Of a DNA stretch of 64,000 nt, positions 32,666 through 45,203 are shown piece after piece. The stretch is from contig NW_004955402.1 of the NCBI RefSeq assembly GCF_000276665.1, positions 3,530,802 through 3,594,801 of the forward strand, in the 5' to 3' direction. The position numbers were made by a program, and so were the translations under genes. Below the pieces are notes generated by a model. It was not told the DNA's origin. It saw only the letters and a list, made by a program, of their open reading frames with translations, and searched no databases. Numbering within the stretch: position 1 is the first letter of the stretch; every line of letters begins with the position of its first letter. The stretch comes from Chinchilla lanigera (lineage: Eukaryota; Chordata; Mammalia; Rodentia; Chinchillidae).

Positions 32666-35356
32666 CAAGGGGCCCTTAGTTACTTTCTGACGATCCTTCG
32701 TAGGTGTGTGCTCATGGATACTTAGTCTGATAACCTGGTTTTTAGCTTACGAACAGCGAAGAGTTATCAAAGTTTATCAGGACCAAAACAGAAGCAGAGC
32801 AACCAGATGGGTGGTCACTCCAGATGCCATGCTCTATGGCATGCTGGGTAAAGGTCTGACACATCCGCTTCCTGGGGGTTCAGCTGGAAGACAATGCTCC
32901 AGGAGGAACTAAACATGAAAGAGCACAAATTAAAATGTATCGACTTTCCCAGCATTTGATGTATTATTGTCAAGTTATTCAACAGCTCGGGGTGAAAGGG
33001 ATATTCAGAGACCCTGTCGATGGTCAATGCACACTGCGCCTGCCAAGTCACATCCTCCTGCTGGTGTTGCCCTTAAACAAGCCGACAGGCTAGAAATGCA
33101 GAAGTCCTTTCTGATGGATCACCCAGGGCCCTCAGTCCTCCCTGTGAATGCAGTTCCTCAGGTTCTGAGCTTGATTTCCTCAGTGACCTCCAATTAAGCC
33201 ATTTTCCACCATGTCCACTTGCAGCATTTCGGTCCAGCTACCATCTTTTACCTAGGCTACTATGATGCTAACTTCAGGTGCTGATAGAATAGACATCTGA
33301 TAAATATCAGTTTAATTAACAAATAACTCAGTGATGGGGGAACTATGAGGAGGGTTAACAGGGAGAAAGACACAGGGAGTGGAGGTGATACTTCATGATG
33401 ATCAAAGCCTGGATTAAAACACAATGGAGGTGCTCCTGTGTGTATACAAAATGTACATAAGTATCTACATTTACTGAATAATTTTCCCAGAGTAATACTA
33501 ATGGTCAGGCATTGCACTAGGGTTCACTCCATCTTCTTCAAGAAGGAAAACCAGGTAATCAGACTGTGGATCTGGGAGTGCAGCCCTCAGAGGGATTGGC
33601 AGGATGCATGGACACACTGGAAGGTGGTGTTTAGAAAGAAACAGGGAACTGTCATGCAGGACAACATTCAACCCAGGGCCGTGGGAGGAGACAGACAGCG
33701 GGATGGAAGGACGGGGTGGGGAAGGCAGGGAGGAGCGGGGAGGTGGAGAAATCGGTGGCAGGTGGAAAGGAACGGAAAAGAAACCCATTTTCCTATTGGA
33801 GTTGTAGTAAACCTGTCACCTTTCACTTAGTTCCACTTTGTCTTGTCTTCTATACCGATTCAGAAATTATGTTCTCTTAAAATCAGATTTTCTCAGGTGA
33901 AGCTTCTTCCTGTTTTGTGTTATTTTACTCTTTAAAAAATTTGCTATGTGGGAAGTCTGTTTAATATGTGACAGGTGAATAGATATATTTATACACATAT
34001 AGATTTGGTAATGAACTATGTTAGCCGAAGTAAGCAGAATCAGATTAAATAAAATTCTCAAAATGACTTCCAAACGTTATTACCTCACCATGTACAGCTC
34101 ATACAAAACAGACTTCAGAGGACTATGGACCGCTAACACCTCTCCTATGCCAAAGCTGCAGGGGCTTCCATTTCCTCAGCCGGTGAAATATCTCATTCTA
34201 CAAAAGGAGACAGAACTAATTATCAGGACAGCTTTCTCAGGAAAGACCGAATACAAGCAGGAATATAAAGCAAATGTCCATCTGAATGATTTAGATTAAC
34301 ACAAAAGATTGAATTACATGTAGCTCAAAGGCTGACTAATTCCTCAATGCACAAATCAAGAGCAAATTTGAATAGTATTTTTACATGCTCTGTTTTAAGC
34401 ATAGTTCAATTCTCTGTGTTGGTGAATGCTGTGACTTGAAGCACAGGGCATCAAGACATTCCCAAAAAGCCCCTTCCTCCCACGGCTGTGCCCGGAAGCT
34501 CTTTCATACACAGCCACCGACTCACAGTCACCACTGTGGAGATCCCCAGGTGTGGCTGCAAGGAATTCATAACAGAACTAGACGTTGGAAAGGAATCCCT
34601 GAGCCACTGTGTACCCCAAAGCTCAATCCTGCCTCCTCTCACTGCTCCCCACTCTTACCTGGGATGGGTCGGCCCCCTCTGTTCCCTTATCACCTGAAGA
34701 CCCACAGTCTCTGGTTCTACATCATACTAAGCAGGTTACTAAGGTGCTTTTTGTAGTGAGCAAAGTTGCTTCCTGAATCTGAGGCCAACTATTAGTTAAT
34801 TAGTTGCTTATAGTTCTGCTACTGTATCATATGAAACTCAGATAGAGCAAACACATTCACTCAAAATACCTGTTCCACCAGTCAATGAATACTGTGCTTT
34901 CCTGGAATCTCTGTGGCACTTGGAGGAAGCTTTGCAGACAGGACAAAGATAAACCCCAAGAAGGAACCCATCATGCACCAGGTCAGGCAGATTTTCAAAA
35001 GTGAGGCAGTGGAGGTATTCATGCAGTCCCTCCAGCTGGGACCTCAGTGTCTCTGAGAAAGGCAGGGAGCAGCAGCGGATGCGATGCTTCCAGAATAGAG
35101 ACAGCTTTTCTTGACTTCACATTTTAAGGGTACTTGAGTTAGCTCTTTGCACATGTTTACACAAAAGCACTACCAGTACGGGAGAGAGAATTAGGGTAAT
35201 CCAGGGATGTCGGATTATGCAAGCTGCTGCAAACAGATTTCTCTGAAGATCCTAAATTGCATCTTTAAAGTATATACATATTTTGGATAATGCTCCATAA
35301 AAGGAATTTGACTAGTACAGGAAGGGAATTATTCACTGTTATTATTAATTAAAAAT
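32666..35356. other. Long unique stretch, 2.7 kb
   Basis: No known repeat is recognised. Contains the polypurine-rich part 33690-33790 ('aggcagggaggagcggggag'). Open frames up to 130 codons are compositional. Confidence 0.45.
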
Positions 35357-35366
35357 GTTAGCAGGG

Positions 35367-35468
35367 GGTGCTGGGGATTTAGCTCAGCGGCAAAGCGCCT
35401 GCCTGGCAAGCGCATGGTCGTGAGTTCAGTTCCTGGTACCGGAGAAAAACCAAAAAAAAAGAAAAAAA
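35367..35468 (+). mobile_element. ID SINE, plus strand, young
   Basis: 'gtgctggggatttagctcag', 'cggcaaagcgcctgcctggc', 'gtcgtgagttcagttcctgg' and 'taccggagaaaaacc', then an A tail. The perfect 10-bp duplication 'gttagcaggg' flanks it at 35357-35366 and 35469-35478. A and B boxes intact. Confidence 0.95.
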
Positions 35469-35478
35469 GTTAGCAGGG

Positions 35479-38400
35479 ACCACCTCAGCCTTACAGTTTT
35501 GCATATAAAGTAAGATTCAAGTTTTCTGGTTTCTGAAGTGCAATCTTATATAAGAGAGAGATCTGGTAATGGACAATTTAAGACTGCACATAGTAAGAGG
35601 TTTGACTGAAAAACACAGTCGATGTCTACATTTTAAAAACTTATTACAGTAAAGGACACATTGCCATTGATTTCCCTCAAATCCTGTCCTGACATGTAAC
35701 ACACTTATCCCATCATTCTTGCCACTTTCTGAAGCAGTTCTGGAAGTCTTCTTTCATGAAGGTCTTTAGTTCCACTTTTATAGCTGCCTCCATGTCTTAA
35801 ATCAATTCGAAATATTTCTGTTTCATGGTCATTTTGACAGAAGTCGCTCTGTACACGATCTGGTGAACAGGTGGACGAGGGCAGATGCACTGTTAGGTTT
35901 TTACAAGTCTGCCTTTCCACTGGGTGGCCCTGGGCAGCAGCATTCATCATATATGTTTCATCGGATGTCAAAACAAGGTGGATTAGCTGTAATGTGTCTT
36001 TTAATGTATAATACACTTTAAAAATTTAAACCTCCACTGTGCATTTGGACTGCCCTTGGGTGTTGACCACCCCTATATACGGAGGGCCTGTCAGCCCTGG
36101 CTTGCAATGAGTAAAAGAACAGGGTCCCAGCATCCCTTAGCCAAGGGCACCCTGGTTTGCCTGGCACCTCTGCAGCGACCTTGCCGATGAGCCACGAAAG
36201 TGCTATTCTATTCTCTACTCACCCCTGGCAGTAAGAATGACAGCCTATGCTGTGAACAACCTTTCAGCTCCAGGAACAACCAGCAGCTGAACATCAACAG
36301 AACGATAAGGCTGTCAGAAATCTGACATCTAAATCACTAATTACCTGAAATAAAAGGCAAAGTTAATTAATGATGCTTGGATCAACAAGTAAGATTTCTA
36401 ATACTAAAAAGAGGCAGAAATTAAAAACAGAAAAACAAAACCATGGAGCTCATCTCACTGCAGATGGGAAAATTCACTCCTGCCCTCATCCTGTGCCACC
36501 CAGCAGGTGCTGACTTCCTGAGGGCAGCTGTGACTCCTCTGCACATCACCCTGGGGACCCGCGGTGACGCCAGTCACACTGGACATGGACTTGGTGCTCC
36601 TTCCTTTGACTGAATCACACTAAGGGCAGGAAAAAGCCAAATATCATTAATTCACACTGCAGATTATCTGTCATAATTTTTGAATGTCTTATTCCACGTG
36701 ACTGACATTGAACTTTTTCACTTAACTTTTTAAGACTCCCTTCTTACGTATCCAGTTCCAAGGAAAAACATCAGAATGCTCTGAAACTACTTGTGGAATA
36801 CCAATTCCCAGTGAACTTTAAAGAAAAAGGTTAGTAGGTTATTGTTTATGGTGAGTTAGGTGTACCAACTTACATATGCTAGTTTTACTTGCAAACCATA
36901 CCTACTATTATCCTGGGTTAAATACAAATAATAGGATAAGCATGGCAAGTTTTGAAGCCAATCAGGAGTTTGGACTGTCCAGCTACCAGATTCATGAGTC
37001 AAACTCATCTCTTTTCTTTACATGTTTTCCAGGGTCAGGCATTCTGTCATTGCAACAGAAAATGGACTAAGGCGATGGCTTTTGCGAAGTTCACGATGTT
37101 TCTCTGAGCTTTCTCTGTGCTCTGGTGCATAGAAGTGAGTCTCACTGACTGTGTCTCTGCCCCTGGGGCCCAGCCCGAGCTGTGGAGGTTCTCACATCCC
37201 CTGGGCTCCCCTGTAGGAAAGAGCCAGGGAGGCAGGAGGCAGACTCGGGCACAGGCGCAGGACTGAACTCCTGAGCGCTGCGCCCCAGCCGGAGGGGTGG
37301 CCTGGATTCTCACCTTCTGCACACCTGTTGCGTTTAAGCTCCCATCACTCAGTCTGCTGCCTGGAACCACAGCCTAACACAGCACAGTGCCTGCAGACTG
37401 CTTGGAGCAGCCCTGTGTCGCTACAGCTGGGGTGAAAAATGCCTCGCTGTCACCACGTACACACGTTTCCTAACATGACTTTCCAACATGGCACATGGAG
37501 GAGAGTTACTAGATATCACTGCTTTGAAGAGCCCAGACTCACAGCTGCTCCCAAAGCCCTCCTGACAGGTGTTTCCAGCCAGCATCCCCACTTCTGGCCT
37601 GGAGTTTATCCGGCTACAACCAAGTTCTGCCCTGCAATGGAAACAGGCAGCGAGAACACTCCTGGAGCTGCGTGCTTGAGCACAAGTCACAGGTGCCAGG
37701 ACTTTATAAAAATCACAGCCCCGTGCAGGAGTATTCCAAGGGGTTCTCCATTCAAACTCCCCGTTCACCGCTGCACACAGAAACTTATGCGGGACACGTG
37801 AGTGATGGTCACTTACTTTCTTTACAGTACCACCCACTAACAAAACCTCAAAAAAAGGAGAAGAAAAAATCCTGAAAGAAGAGTATGCAAGCCAATATAA
37901 ATACCACAACTGGGCTTTAAATGTACCAAATAAATACTACAAGACCAAGATGTGACTCGGCTGCTGGACAAAGGTACTCCCAAAGCACACTGACAACATT
38001 TTTCACAACATTCTCATGGTGATATAAATCTTTCAAAAAGTATCTTCACCTTGCTAAAAATCGCAAAAAAAAAAAAAAAAAAAAGCAACCAACATAAACA
38101 GACAAACAAAACATGGAGCACTGCAGAAGTCTTAGACTTTTCTCCCCCTTAACATTTGAGTATCCACAGGATCAGGAAAATTCTGCCTGTTCATACATAT
38201 TATTTTTCAGACATATCATTTTTCAGGTCATAGTAACACTGAAAAACCGTGTATTGACTCTCTCCATAAAGATCGTCAACCCACAAACTCTGAGAATTCC
38301 ACTAATGTGATTCAAATTAAATGAGTGGTTATTTGGGTCAAGGAAAAGGGGTGGATTTAAACCTCTGCCATATATATGCAGGAAAAAGCAGGGGTAGATG

Positions 38401-39084
38401 ATAGAGTTTTTTTCAAAGTGGAGAAGGATTACCATAGAAACTTCAGTACATTTTTCCATGGGTACTTTACTAAAAGCAGCTAATGAGGGTGGATGCCTAC
38501 AAGCTAACTATAAATGATTCATATATTAAAATCTGCCACCGACCCTTTTCCCTGGTGAGACTCTTTAAATGTCAATCCTTGCTACCCTAGATTCTTGCGG
38601 AAAAGTAACCGTGCCCAGTCCACCCCCTAAAATAATAATCGAACTTATCAGCAGGTTCTTTCTCTCTGTTTGAGCCGGCAGGTGCTCAAATGCGGAGAGC
38701 CACAGAGACACCCAATGTTTATACACACAACCATTCAAATACATGGCCTGGCCTCTAAAGCTTGCTTTCTGTGATACGGTAAAACACACACAAACTTCAA
38801 GTCCATGTTAGAGAAGCATGATTTAAATGCATGACACTCGCTTAATTGCATGACACTCAGCAAAGGATAAGAAATAGGAGGAGGAGGAAAAGGTGTTTCC
38901 TTTTCCCCTGTTGTGGGGTTTAAAAATGACCACTAAGAGCTATGCCAAGCTATCTCTGTGGTCAGCCACACGCTCCGTCAGTTATGTAGGAGAATTGCTG
39001 TTCACCCCTTTTACCACACAGGCTCAAACAGAGAAATTTAGATACCAGTTTCTGATTGTGAATGAAGTCATTTACTTCCACTGA
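35479..39084. other. Long unique stretch, 3.6 kb
   Basis: No recognised repeats apart from a poly-A run. A minus-strand open frame of 103 codons from a GTG at 36016 to a stop at 35705 contains the sequence ..LHERRLPELLQKVARMMG. I cannot assign it to a family and find no acceptor or poly-A signature, so it is not called a gene or a pseudogene. 37047-37370 is GC-richer and unclassified. Confidence 0.4.
38064..38084 (+). repeat. Poly-A run
   Basis: About 20 consecutive A residues without a recognisable SINE or processed pseudogene upstream. Confidence 0.9.
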
Positions 39085-39190
39085 ATTCTTACAAGTCTAA
39101 GTGATGTGTGTTTTCTGTTCTTACAGATGATGAAACAGACTCCCTCAAATTAGGTAACTTGTACAAAATCACATAAGTAATATGTGACAA
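39085..39190 (-). mobile_element. MIR SINE, minus strand
   Basis: 'ttctgttcttacagatgatg', 'aaacagactccctcaaatta' and 'ggtaacttgtacaaaatcac' match the reversed MIR core ('ttttacagatgaggaaactg', 'aagtaacttgcccaaggtca'). Confidence 0.65.
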
Positions 39191-39394
39191 TCTGCTCACC
39201 ATCCTCTCCTCCCTTCTGACCCACCTTCACAGAGGGAACCAGCCCTGGACAGGAATTCGTCCTGGGTCCCCTTGGGAAGCACGGAGAGAACTGGTAACTG
39301 TTCCCTGGAATGCTTCTATTACTTATTTTATTCAGTACTTTTCCAGGCAGTCTGAAGCCTGTCATGATACCACCTTATTAATCTCCACCATTTA

Positions 39395-39545
39395 CTGGGG
39401 TGTGCCATGTGAGATGTTATTACCACTGTTATTATGGGTGGGAAAATTAATGCAGGCACATGCAGGCACAAATGTCAGCGAGTGAGTGGCAGGTGGGGCT
39501 AGAAGTCTTGCCACCTAATACATAATCCACAGCCTGGCCACTAAA
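39395..39545 (-). mobile_element. MIR SINE, minus strand
   Basis: 'gttattaccactgttattat', 'gggtgggaaaattaatgc' and 'gagtggcaggtggggctaga', then 'ataatccacagcctggcca': the reversed MIR in order, diverged in the middle. Confidence 0.6.
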
Positions 39546-40843
39546 TCTTGCTTTTTGTGATATGGTAAAGCACATATGGGCATGCTGCTATTAATCTTTA
39601 ATGAAACCAAATGTCAGCTATACTGTTCTGGATCATCACTCAGTTTTTCTAGGATAATACTCAGCGTACATTCAGTCTTAAGACCACACACTCATATATA
39701 AAGGTTGAAACAAACTCCAACTTCCTGTCTATAATTACATAAATTATTTTTAACATGTCACAACAATTTTACATGAGAAAGGAAAATTAATTACTCCATC
39801 CATTTATGCTTGAATATTTTTCCTCTCTTGCAGGAGTCAACCCTCTATTATTGTGGATTGATTATTTTCCCTTTCTTTACAGAATTCTTTAAAACAATGA
39901 TGTCATCCTGATAAATGTTGCATTTCCTATCCATCAGTAGCAGATGCTTCCTCCGACAGAGGACGAGTCTAATGCTCTGTGACAGCCCGGGGAGTATGAC
40001 AAAGGACCGCAGTGTAACCTGAGTCTGCTCAAACTGGGTTCTCCAGGCTGTTTCTCCATTTTTTTTCACCAATACATGGCAAATACGAAACTGCCATTGA
40101 AAAAGTTCTTCCCAAAGAAGTTTTATAGTTCTTCCCAAATGTCTGTTATTAATCATTCTACTCGGATCTTGATGTAAAAGTTACCTATCACGAGGTCCCT
40201 TAGTAAAACTGTTTGAGATACCAGAGAAACATACACTGTCAAGGTCTGGCTGTGGGCCCTCCATATGCAGCGCATCCGTTTAGCTGGATGGCCCATAATT
40301 ATACTACTTTTGCTTTAGAATAAGCACTACTGGCAGGCCCGTGTCTCGATAAACACCACCCTCCCAGCCTGGATGGTCCCTACTTTTCTCCTCCCTAGGC
40401 ACAGTCTTTGTTTCCCTGCCTTGTTTGGCAGGAAGCTGGCTTTGTCAGGTTGCCTTGGCCAACAAACTGTGGCGAAGGTCCTAGCTCAGGTCCCAGCAAG
40501 CACTTCCCATTGGCGACCTGATCGTCTGTACTCTGAAGTCTCCTTACAGCCGGGCCCAGCCTGCTTCATCTCCAGACATCCCTAGCACATTTCCCTCTCA
40601 TACCTCAGGGAGCTTGGGCACGCAAGCTTGGGAAATGTTGCACTAAGACCCCTTGGGATATAAAGTCCACGGATGTAGGCAAAGTGGCCATGACCTTGTA
40701 TAGGGGATGCCATCTACCGCCTCCTCTTTCACACCTACAAAGTGGACTGATGAGATCTGCTCCTGGGAACCTGTTTTCCCAATCCTGAAGTATAGTGGGA
40801 AGCATGCACTGGGAATTTTTTTTATTATAAAATTGTAAGTTAT
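39546..40843. other. Unique sequence
   Basis: No repeat is recognised. 'tattttccctttctttacag' at about 39863 is a good splice-acceptor-like string, but the frames after it have no support. Confidence 0.4.
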
Positions 40844-41053
40844 TGTTATGGTTTAGATAAGTGTCTCCCAAAGCCCCATGTTTTAAAAACAGCCTTGGTC
40901 CCCATTTCCTTCCACCAAAGGGAGGCGTAGAACCTTTGAAGGGTGGGACCTAGTTAATTTGGTCTTAGGTCACTGGTGCTCTCAAAGGTGGCTGTGGAAC
41001 ACTGGTCACCTCTCTTTATATCTCTATATCTATCTATCTATATATAAAGATCG

Positions 41054-41109
<56 letters not shown>

Positions 41110-41315
41110 CTCTCTACTTCCTGGCCACTGTGACACAAGCAGCTATGCCCAGCACAGATTCCTTGCCATGATGCTCTGTGTCACCAGATATTCAAGCATC
41201 GGGGCAATAAATCAACCATGGACTGAACCATCTGAGGCTACAAGCCAGAAGAAACACCTTCCCTCCAAAAGTTGATCACCTCTGGTCTTTTGTTATAATA
41301 ACAAAAAGATGACAA
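40844..41315 (+). mobile_element. MaLR-type LTR, plus strand, with embedded microsatellite
   Basis: Starts 'tgttatggtttagataagtg', then 'tctcccaaagccccatg', 'ggcgtagaacctttgaaggg', 'cttcctggccactgtgac', 'atcaaccatggactgaacca', 'cacctggtc'-like text, and ends near 'acaaaaagatgac'. A (TATC)n tract has grown inside it. Confidence 0.75.
41021..41106 (+). repeat. (TATC)n microsatellite
   Basis: An interrupted left part ('tatatctctatatctatc', 'tatatataaagatcgatc') is followed by about 12 uninterrupted tetranucleotide units to 41106. Likely length-polymorphic. Confidence 0.95.
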
Positions 41316-41344
41316 AGCCATCATACCTACTATGTATACACGTG

Positions 41345-41600
41345 CTTTTAAAAGGATAAAATGTATATGACACATCTTTTCTTCCATCCCTGTTCTCTCC
41401 CTCTCCCTTCATCTCTTGGCCCTCTTCCCTTTTGCAAAATATCTCTCTCCTTGCTTCCTCTTATCTGTCTTTCATTTTGCTCTTTATTTATATTTTGGGT
41501 TTCTCACGTAAGAGAAACCATGTGATCGTTAAGCTTGTGTGTCTGATTTATTGCACTTCACAGTTTTTTGACAAGAGGTTGTTTTTAATTTTTCCTTGTT
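41345..41600 (-). mobile_element. L1 3' UTR fragment, minus strand, copy 1
   Basis: Pyrimidine-rich text ('ctctccctctcccttcatct', 'ccctcttcccttttgc', 'tttcattttgctctttattt') followed by 'taagagaaaccatgtgatcg', as in antisense L1 3' UTRs. Related text recurs at 41876. Confidence 0.6.
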
Positions 41601-41875
41601 GTAAACAGAAACAACAAATAAACTAGCAGATAAATATTTGAGCATACTACTATTTAGGAGAAATATCTCAAGCGGTAGCTTTGCTTGGCCAAAGCAGATC
41701 ATATTGAAAAAAAATGATCTGGCCTCAGTTAATTCTTTCAGACTGCCTTCCAGCGATATTTTAAAATATCAAGGTCATTTACTCAAAGGAAATTATTTGT
41801 GTTAATATTTTTTCGTTAGTGCATGCCTGCCTTACATAATGAGTACATTCTCATAACGAGTACAGGGTAACTGCT
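41601..41875. other. Sequence between the two L1 fragments
   Basis: Nothing recognised. AT-rich. Confidence 0.3.
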
Positions 41876-42060
41876 GCATGTACGTGACAACTCTTCTCCT
41901 TGTGTCCTCTCCTCCCTTCTCTCTCCGTGTTCTGGTCCCCTTTTATTTGCAAAGGATCTATCTCCCTATGATCTTTTATTTTGCTCCCGAATTTATTTAT
42001 ACTCCAACACAAACTTGTAACACTGAGTGTAAACTGATTTCAGTGTATACGGTATGTCTA
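41876..42060 (-). mobile_element. L1 3' UTR fragment, minus strand, copy 2
   Basis: 'gtacgtgacaactcttctcc', 'ctcctcccttctctctcc', 'ggtccccttttatttgcaaa' and 'cttttattttgctcccgaat' align loosely with 41360-41490 in the same order and orientation, about 515 bp apart. Confidence 0.55.
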
Positions 42061-42740
42061 CGTGTTTGTCTGGGAGAGGTACACATGTACGTGTATGCAT
42101 AGGTATGTATACATTTACAGTTCTAATTTTGACTTATCTACAAATTTTCAGACAGTACATTATTTCTACTGTACATTATTCTGTACACTATCATACAGAA
42201 TATTGTATTGTACCTATTTTGTACATTATTTCTTAGTCTAATATAAGCTTTACATTTTATTTAGCAGTAAACAGCTGAAGCATAATGTATCCACAAAGGC
42301 AATTATCCTAACGGTTCTAATTATCTTGTAACACTTGCACTTTTCTGCCCCAGTGTGTGGACACACAAACGTTTGCTTTATTCAGAAAAGAAAAAGATAA
42401 ATAGAAACAATGCTTATCAATTTACTAACTCAGGAGAATGTCACTGCTTTAAGATAAAAAAAACTGTGAAGTGAGAAAATATGAAAAATAAAATTTCTAG
42501 TTGAGAGTTGTTTAGTTATCCCTAAAAACAAATGACTGGTTTAAAAAGGGATTTCTAACTTAAATAATACATACATGTGTATGTATGAAATTGTGGCAAA
42601 TTACACATTATTTTAAAGGTTTTATTGCCTAAAATCCTGCTGATAGGTAATTTTTTTAAAAATATAGGTCTAATGTTAATTTTTTGTGTACTAAAAGTCA
42701 AAGAAAATGTTACCTAATTTCCTTAAAATTAAATTAAATA
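42061..42740. other. AT-rich unique sequence
   Basis: 42140-42240 contains several scattered copies of 'tgtacattatt'. No gene. Confidence 0.4.
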
Positions 42741-42815
42741 TGGCTGGCATGTAGCCCAGTAGTAAAGCACATACCTAGTGTGAGTGTATCCCGTCCCCAG
42801 CATAGAAAGAAGGAA
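42741..42815 (+). mobile_element. ID-like SINE, plus strand, old
   Basis: 'atggctggcatgtagcccag', 'tagtaaagcacatacctagt' and 'gtgtatcccgtccccagcat', then a GAAAGAAGGAAAAAA tail. The tRNA-like order is clear; the boxes are mutated. Confidence 0.75.
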
Positions 42816-45111
42816 AAAATCTAATTAAATATTCTTAACAAAAATAATACCTTACTCTTCTTCCATTGCCCATGTTAAGGAAGAGGAAAACATGGAACTG
42901 ATGCTGACGACTGTAGTTTTTCTTCTTTTTAAATTTGAATTCGTGGCTGATACGTTTAGGTATCATTTTCACTAATGGATATAAAAAAACTCTGCACCTA
43001 GAACACACATTCATACTCTCCATAAAAGTTTAAATTTTTAAAGCTAAAGACTATAATCTCTCTAAGTGGAGTGATATAACTCCTACATAGTTTGATATTT
43101 CTGAAACTATTGAAAAGCTTTCAGAAGCAAAGGGGATTTTTCTCCCCAAGGTGGGAAGTTGGTGCTCTCGGCTGGCTCCAGTGACCCTGGGCCTCGTTAC
43201 CGTTAAATGTGAGACCAAAGCAGATGTATTATTTCCAAGAGATGTGCAGAATCAATAAAGCAACCATTCATCTAAAGATAGAAGCCACCAGAGGTCTAAC
43301 TTATTTGGAAGGATCTGGGCACTCACTGAGAGCTCAAGCAACATAGGTCCACACTCCCGCAGGGTGGCGCTTCCTCATGGCACCTAACTGAGGCTGCACA
43401 GTCACTGTGACCACACAGACACGTCCACTGGGCAGCAGCAGGGCTGCAGAAAAGGAAAGCGTGACCTCTGGACCCTGACTTTCTTCTCCGAGACATGGAG
43501 GGGTGAGATACGAGAACAAAATACCTGCAAGGAAGCATCTCGTTCACCCCATTCTCTAAACCCAAATATGTGGGTTAGTATGATTTTAGAATCAGTACTA
43601 ATAAGTGCTGACTTCTGTTTGTACAAGTGAAGGAGGAATTTCTTCTACAACAAGCTGTTAATCTCAAGTGGCTGTGAGTTGTGTTACAGACCGGGCACTT
43701 TAAACTCTGAGCTCCTTTTGAACTCCTTTGCAGCTGCGAATCCCCAGATCGTTTTCTAGACAAAGTTTTCCCTTGGAGCTCTCCAGGGTGCACCTGTCAG
43801 GTCGACCTCTGCATTTGAAAGTTAAGCAGGAAAGGCCAGCGTGGGGAATCTGGAAACAAGTTCTCTCCTTCTGCAAAGGTCTCCTCTAGGTTGCAATAGT
43901 TTGCCTTGGGCATAGAGTGCCTCAGAGGAAAGAATCAGTGTCTGGACTCACAAAAATTGACTGAATATTTAAACAACTCCCAAAACTGGGGGAAAGGACA
44001 CTTGGGGGAATGAAATAAAACTGTAAGAATTTTCAACTGGTACAAAAGGCAACAGATGAATGGCCCTGATACAGGCCGCGGTCAGTCCCTCCCTCTGAGG
44101 GACAGGCCCTGCTTATCCCACCATTCCTGCAGGCAGGTCCTGCTCCAGAGATCCGCGACCTTAACATTTCAGCTGTGGCTTTTCACTGCCAACATCTGTC
44201 TCCAATCTTCCCTTCTCTTTCCCTCTACAGCTTCAACCCAATCAAACCCTTACTCTCTCTTGGGTCCAAGCACTGCCCTGGCCCTTTCTGGGAAGCCGGT
44301 TCTGATGGGAGCAGATTCTCCTTTTATTTCCACCTGGGTTTTCCCAGCCAACCGACTCTCCTCCTCCTGTTCCAAACCCTGAATGCCAGAGGAGGATGCT
44401 GGCGTGGGCTCCGCAAGGTCTCCTCCAGAACTTGGCTCTTGGTTTCTGTCCCGCCTTCCTTGCATGCAGGGTGCCGCTGCCGGACCATCGCTGTGCCAAC
44501 CACACACCTTCCCACTGGCCCAGCCTCTCCCTCTCCTCTCGACGCTCGCTCGGACAGCTCAAGTCTCCGCTTTGAGATGAGCTGTGCTAGCCAGGAACCT
44601 GGCTCCTCCAGAGAGACAAGGCCTCCCTGCCTCTCCCTCTGACCTTTGGTTTCAGACACCTTCAGCCTCCGACACATCTGACCGCACTTGCTGCTACTTC
44701 CCATCTCCATCACACCTGACCCGACCCGATGCCACCCGCCCTCCAGCATCCTCCTGACCCTCCCCGCTCACTCTTCCCAGTCCACCCCGCTCCGCAGCAC
44801 AGGCACAAGCACGGCGCCCATGCCTTCCTATTTCCTCCCGCACCCTGCTCTTTCTGGTGCCGAGTTTGTCGTCGTGGAGAGGGTCTGGCTGGGCCGTGAG
44901 ACCGGTTATGGCACAACCAGAGCACTTGGGGGAAACAGCATTTCTGAGGTCTGGGAGTCAACATGCTGGCGAGAACAGAAATTTCATATAGGAGCACAGT
45001 AAGAGATAACACTGAAAAGAAGGGGAATCATGCATGAGAGCCTAATAGTTTTATCCTCACTCTGTGAAAGACAAAGCCATGGGCGCTTTGGTGTGGGGGA
45101 ATATTCTGACC
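42816..45111. other. Long unique stretch, 2.3 kb
   Basis: No known repeats recognised. 44050-44950 is GC-richer, with overlapping open frames up to 155 codons on both strands. They lack domains and mirror one another, which points to composition rather than coding. Confidence 0.4.
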
Positions 45112-45203
45112 CAGTGACGGCAAACTTTTTAAAGACGGTTAAAACTGCAACCCCTAACTCACAAAGTGCCAAGAGTGCCGTTAAGCCTGAATACCTGACG
45201 ACT
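45112..45203 (+). mobile_element. hAT-type transposon end
   Basis: 'cagtgacggcaaacttttta', 'aactgcaacccctaactcac', 'aaagtgccaagagtgccg' and 'gcctgaatacctg' resemble the left end of a hAT family whose copies start 'cagtgatggcgaaccttt' and continue with 'aactgcaaccc', 'caaagtgccaa' and 'cctgaatact'. The first 22 bases are near-identical to the left end of the MITE at 27412. No right end is found within a few hundred bases, so it is truncated. Confidence 0.6.

Noticed and set aside
35367..35468. tRNA-gene-like sequence
   Set aside because: The tRNA resemblance is that of the ID SINE: A-rich tail, target-site duplication and many copies. It is not a functional tRNA.
37421..37909. 162-codon minus-strand open frame
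   Set aside because: No recognisable domain, overlapped by a 120-codon plus-strand frame, and no splice or poly-A context.
38064..38084. Poly-A tail of a processed pseudogene
   Set aside because: Nothing upstream looks like a transcript, and no flanking duplication is seen.
39848..40156. Splice-acceptor-like string and an open frame on the other strand
   Set aside because: The acceptor is on the plus strand and the 102-codon frame on the minus strand, so they cannot belong together.
41021..41106. CRISPR-like periodicity
   Set aside because: Simple tetranucleotide microsatellite in a eukaryotic LTR. No spacers.
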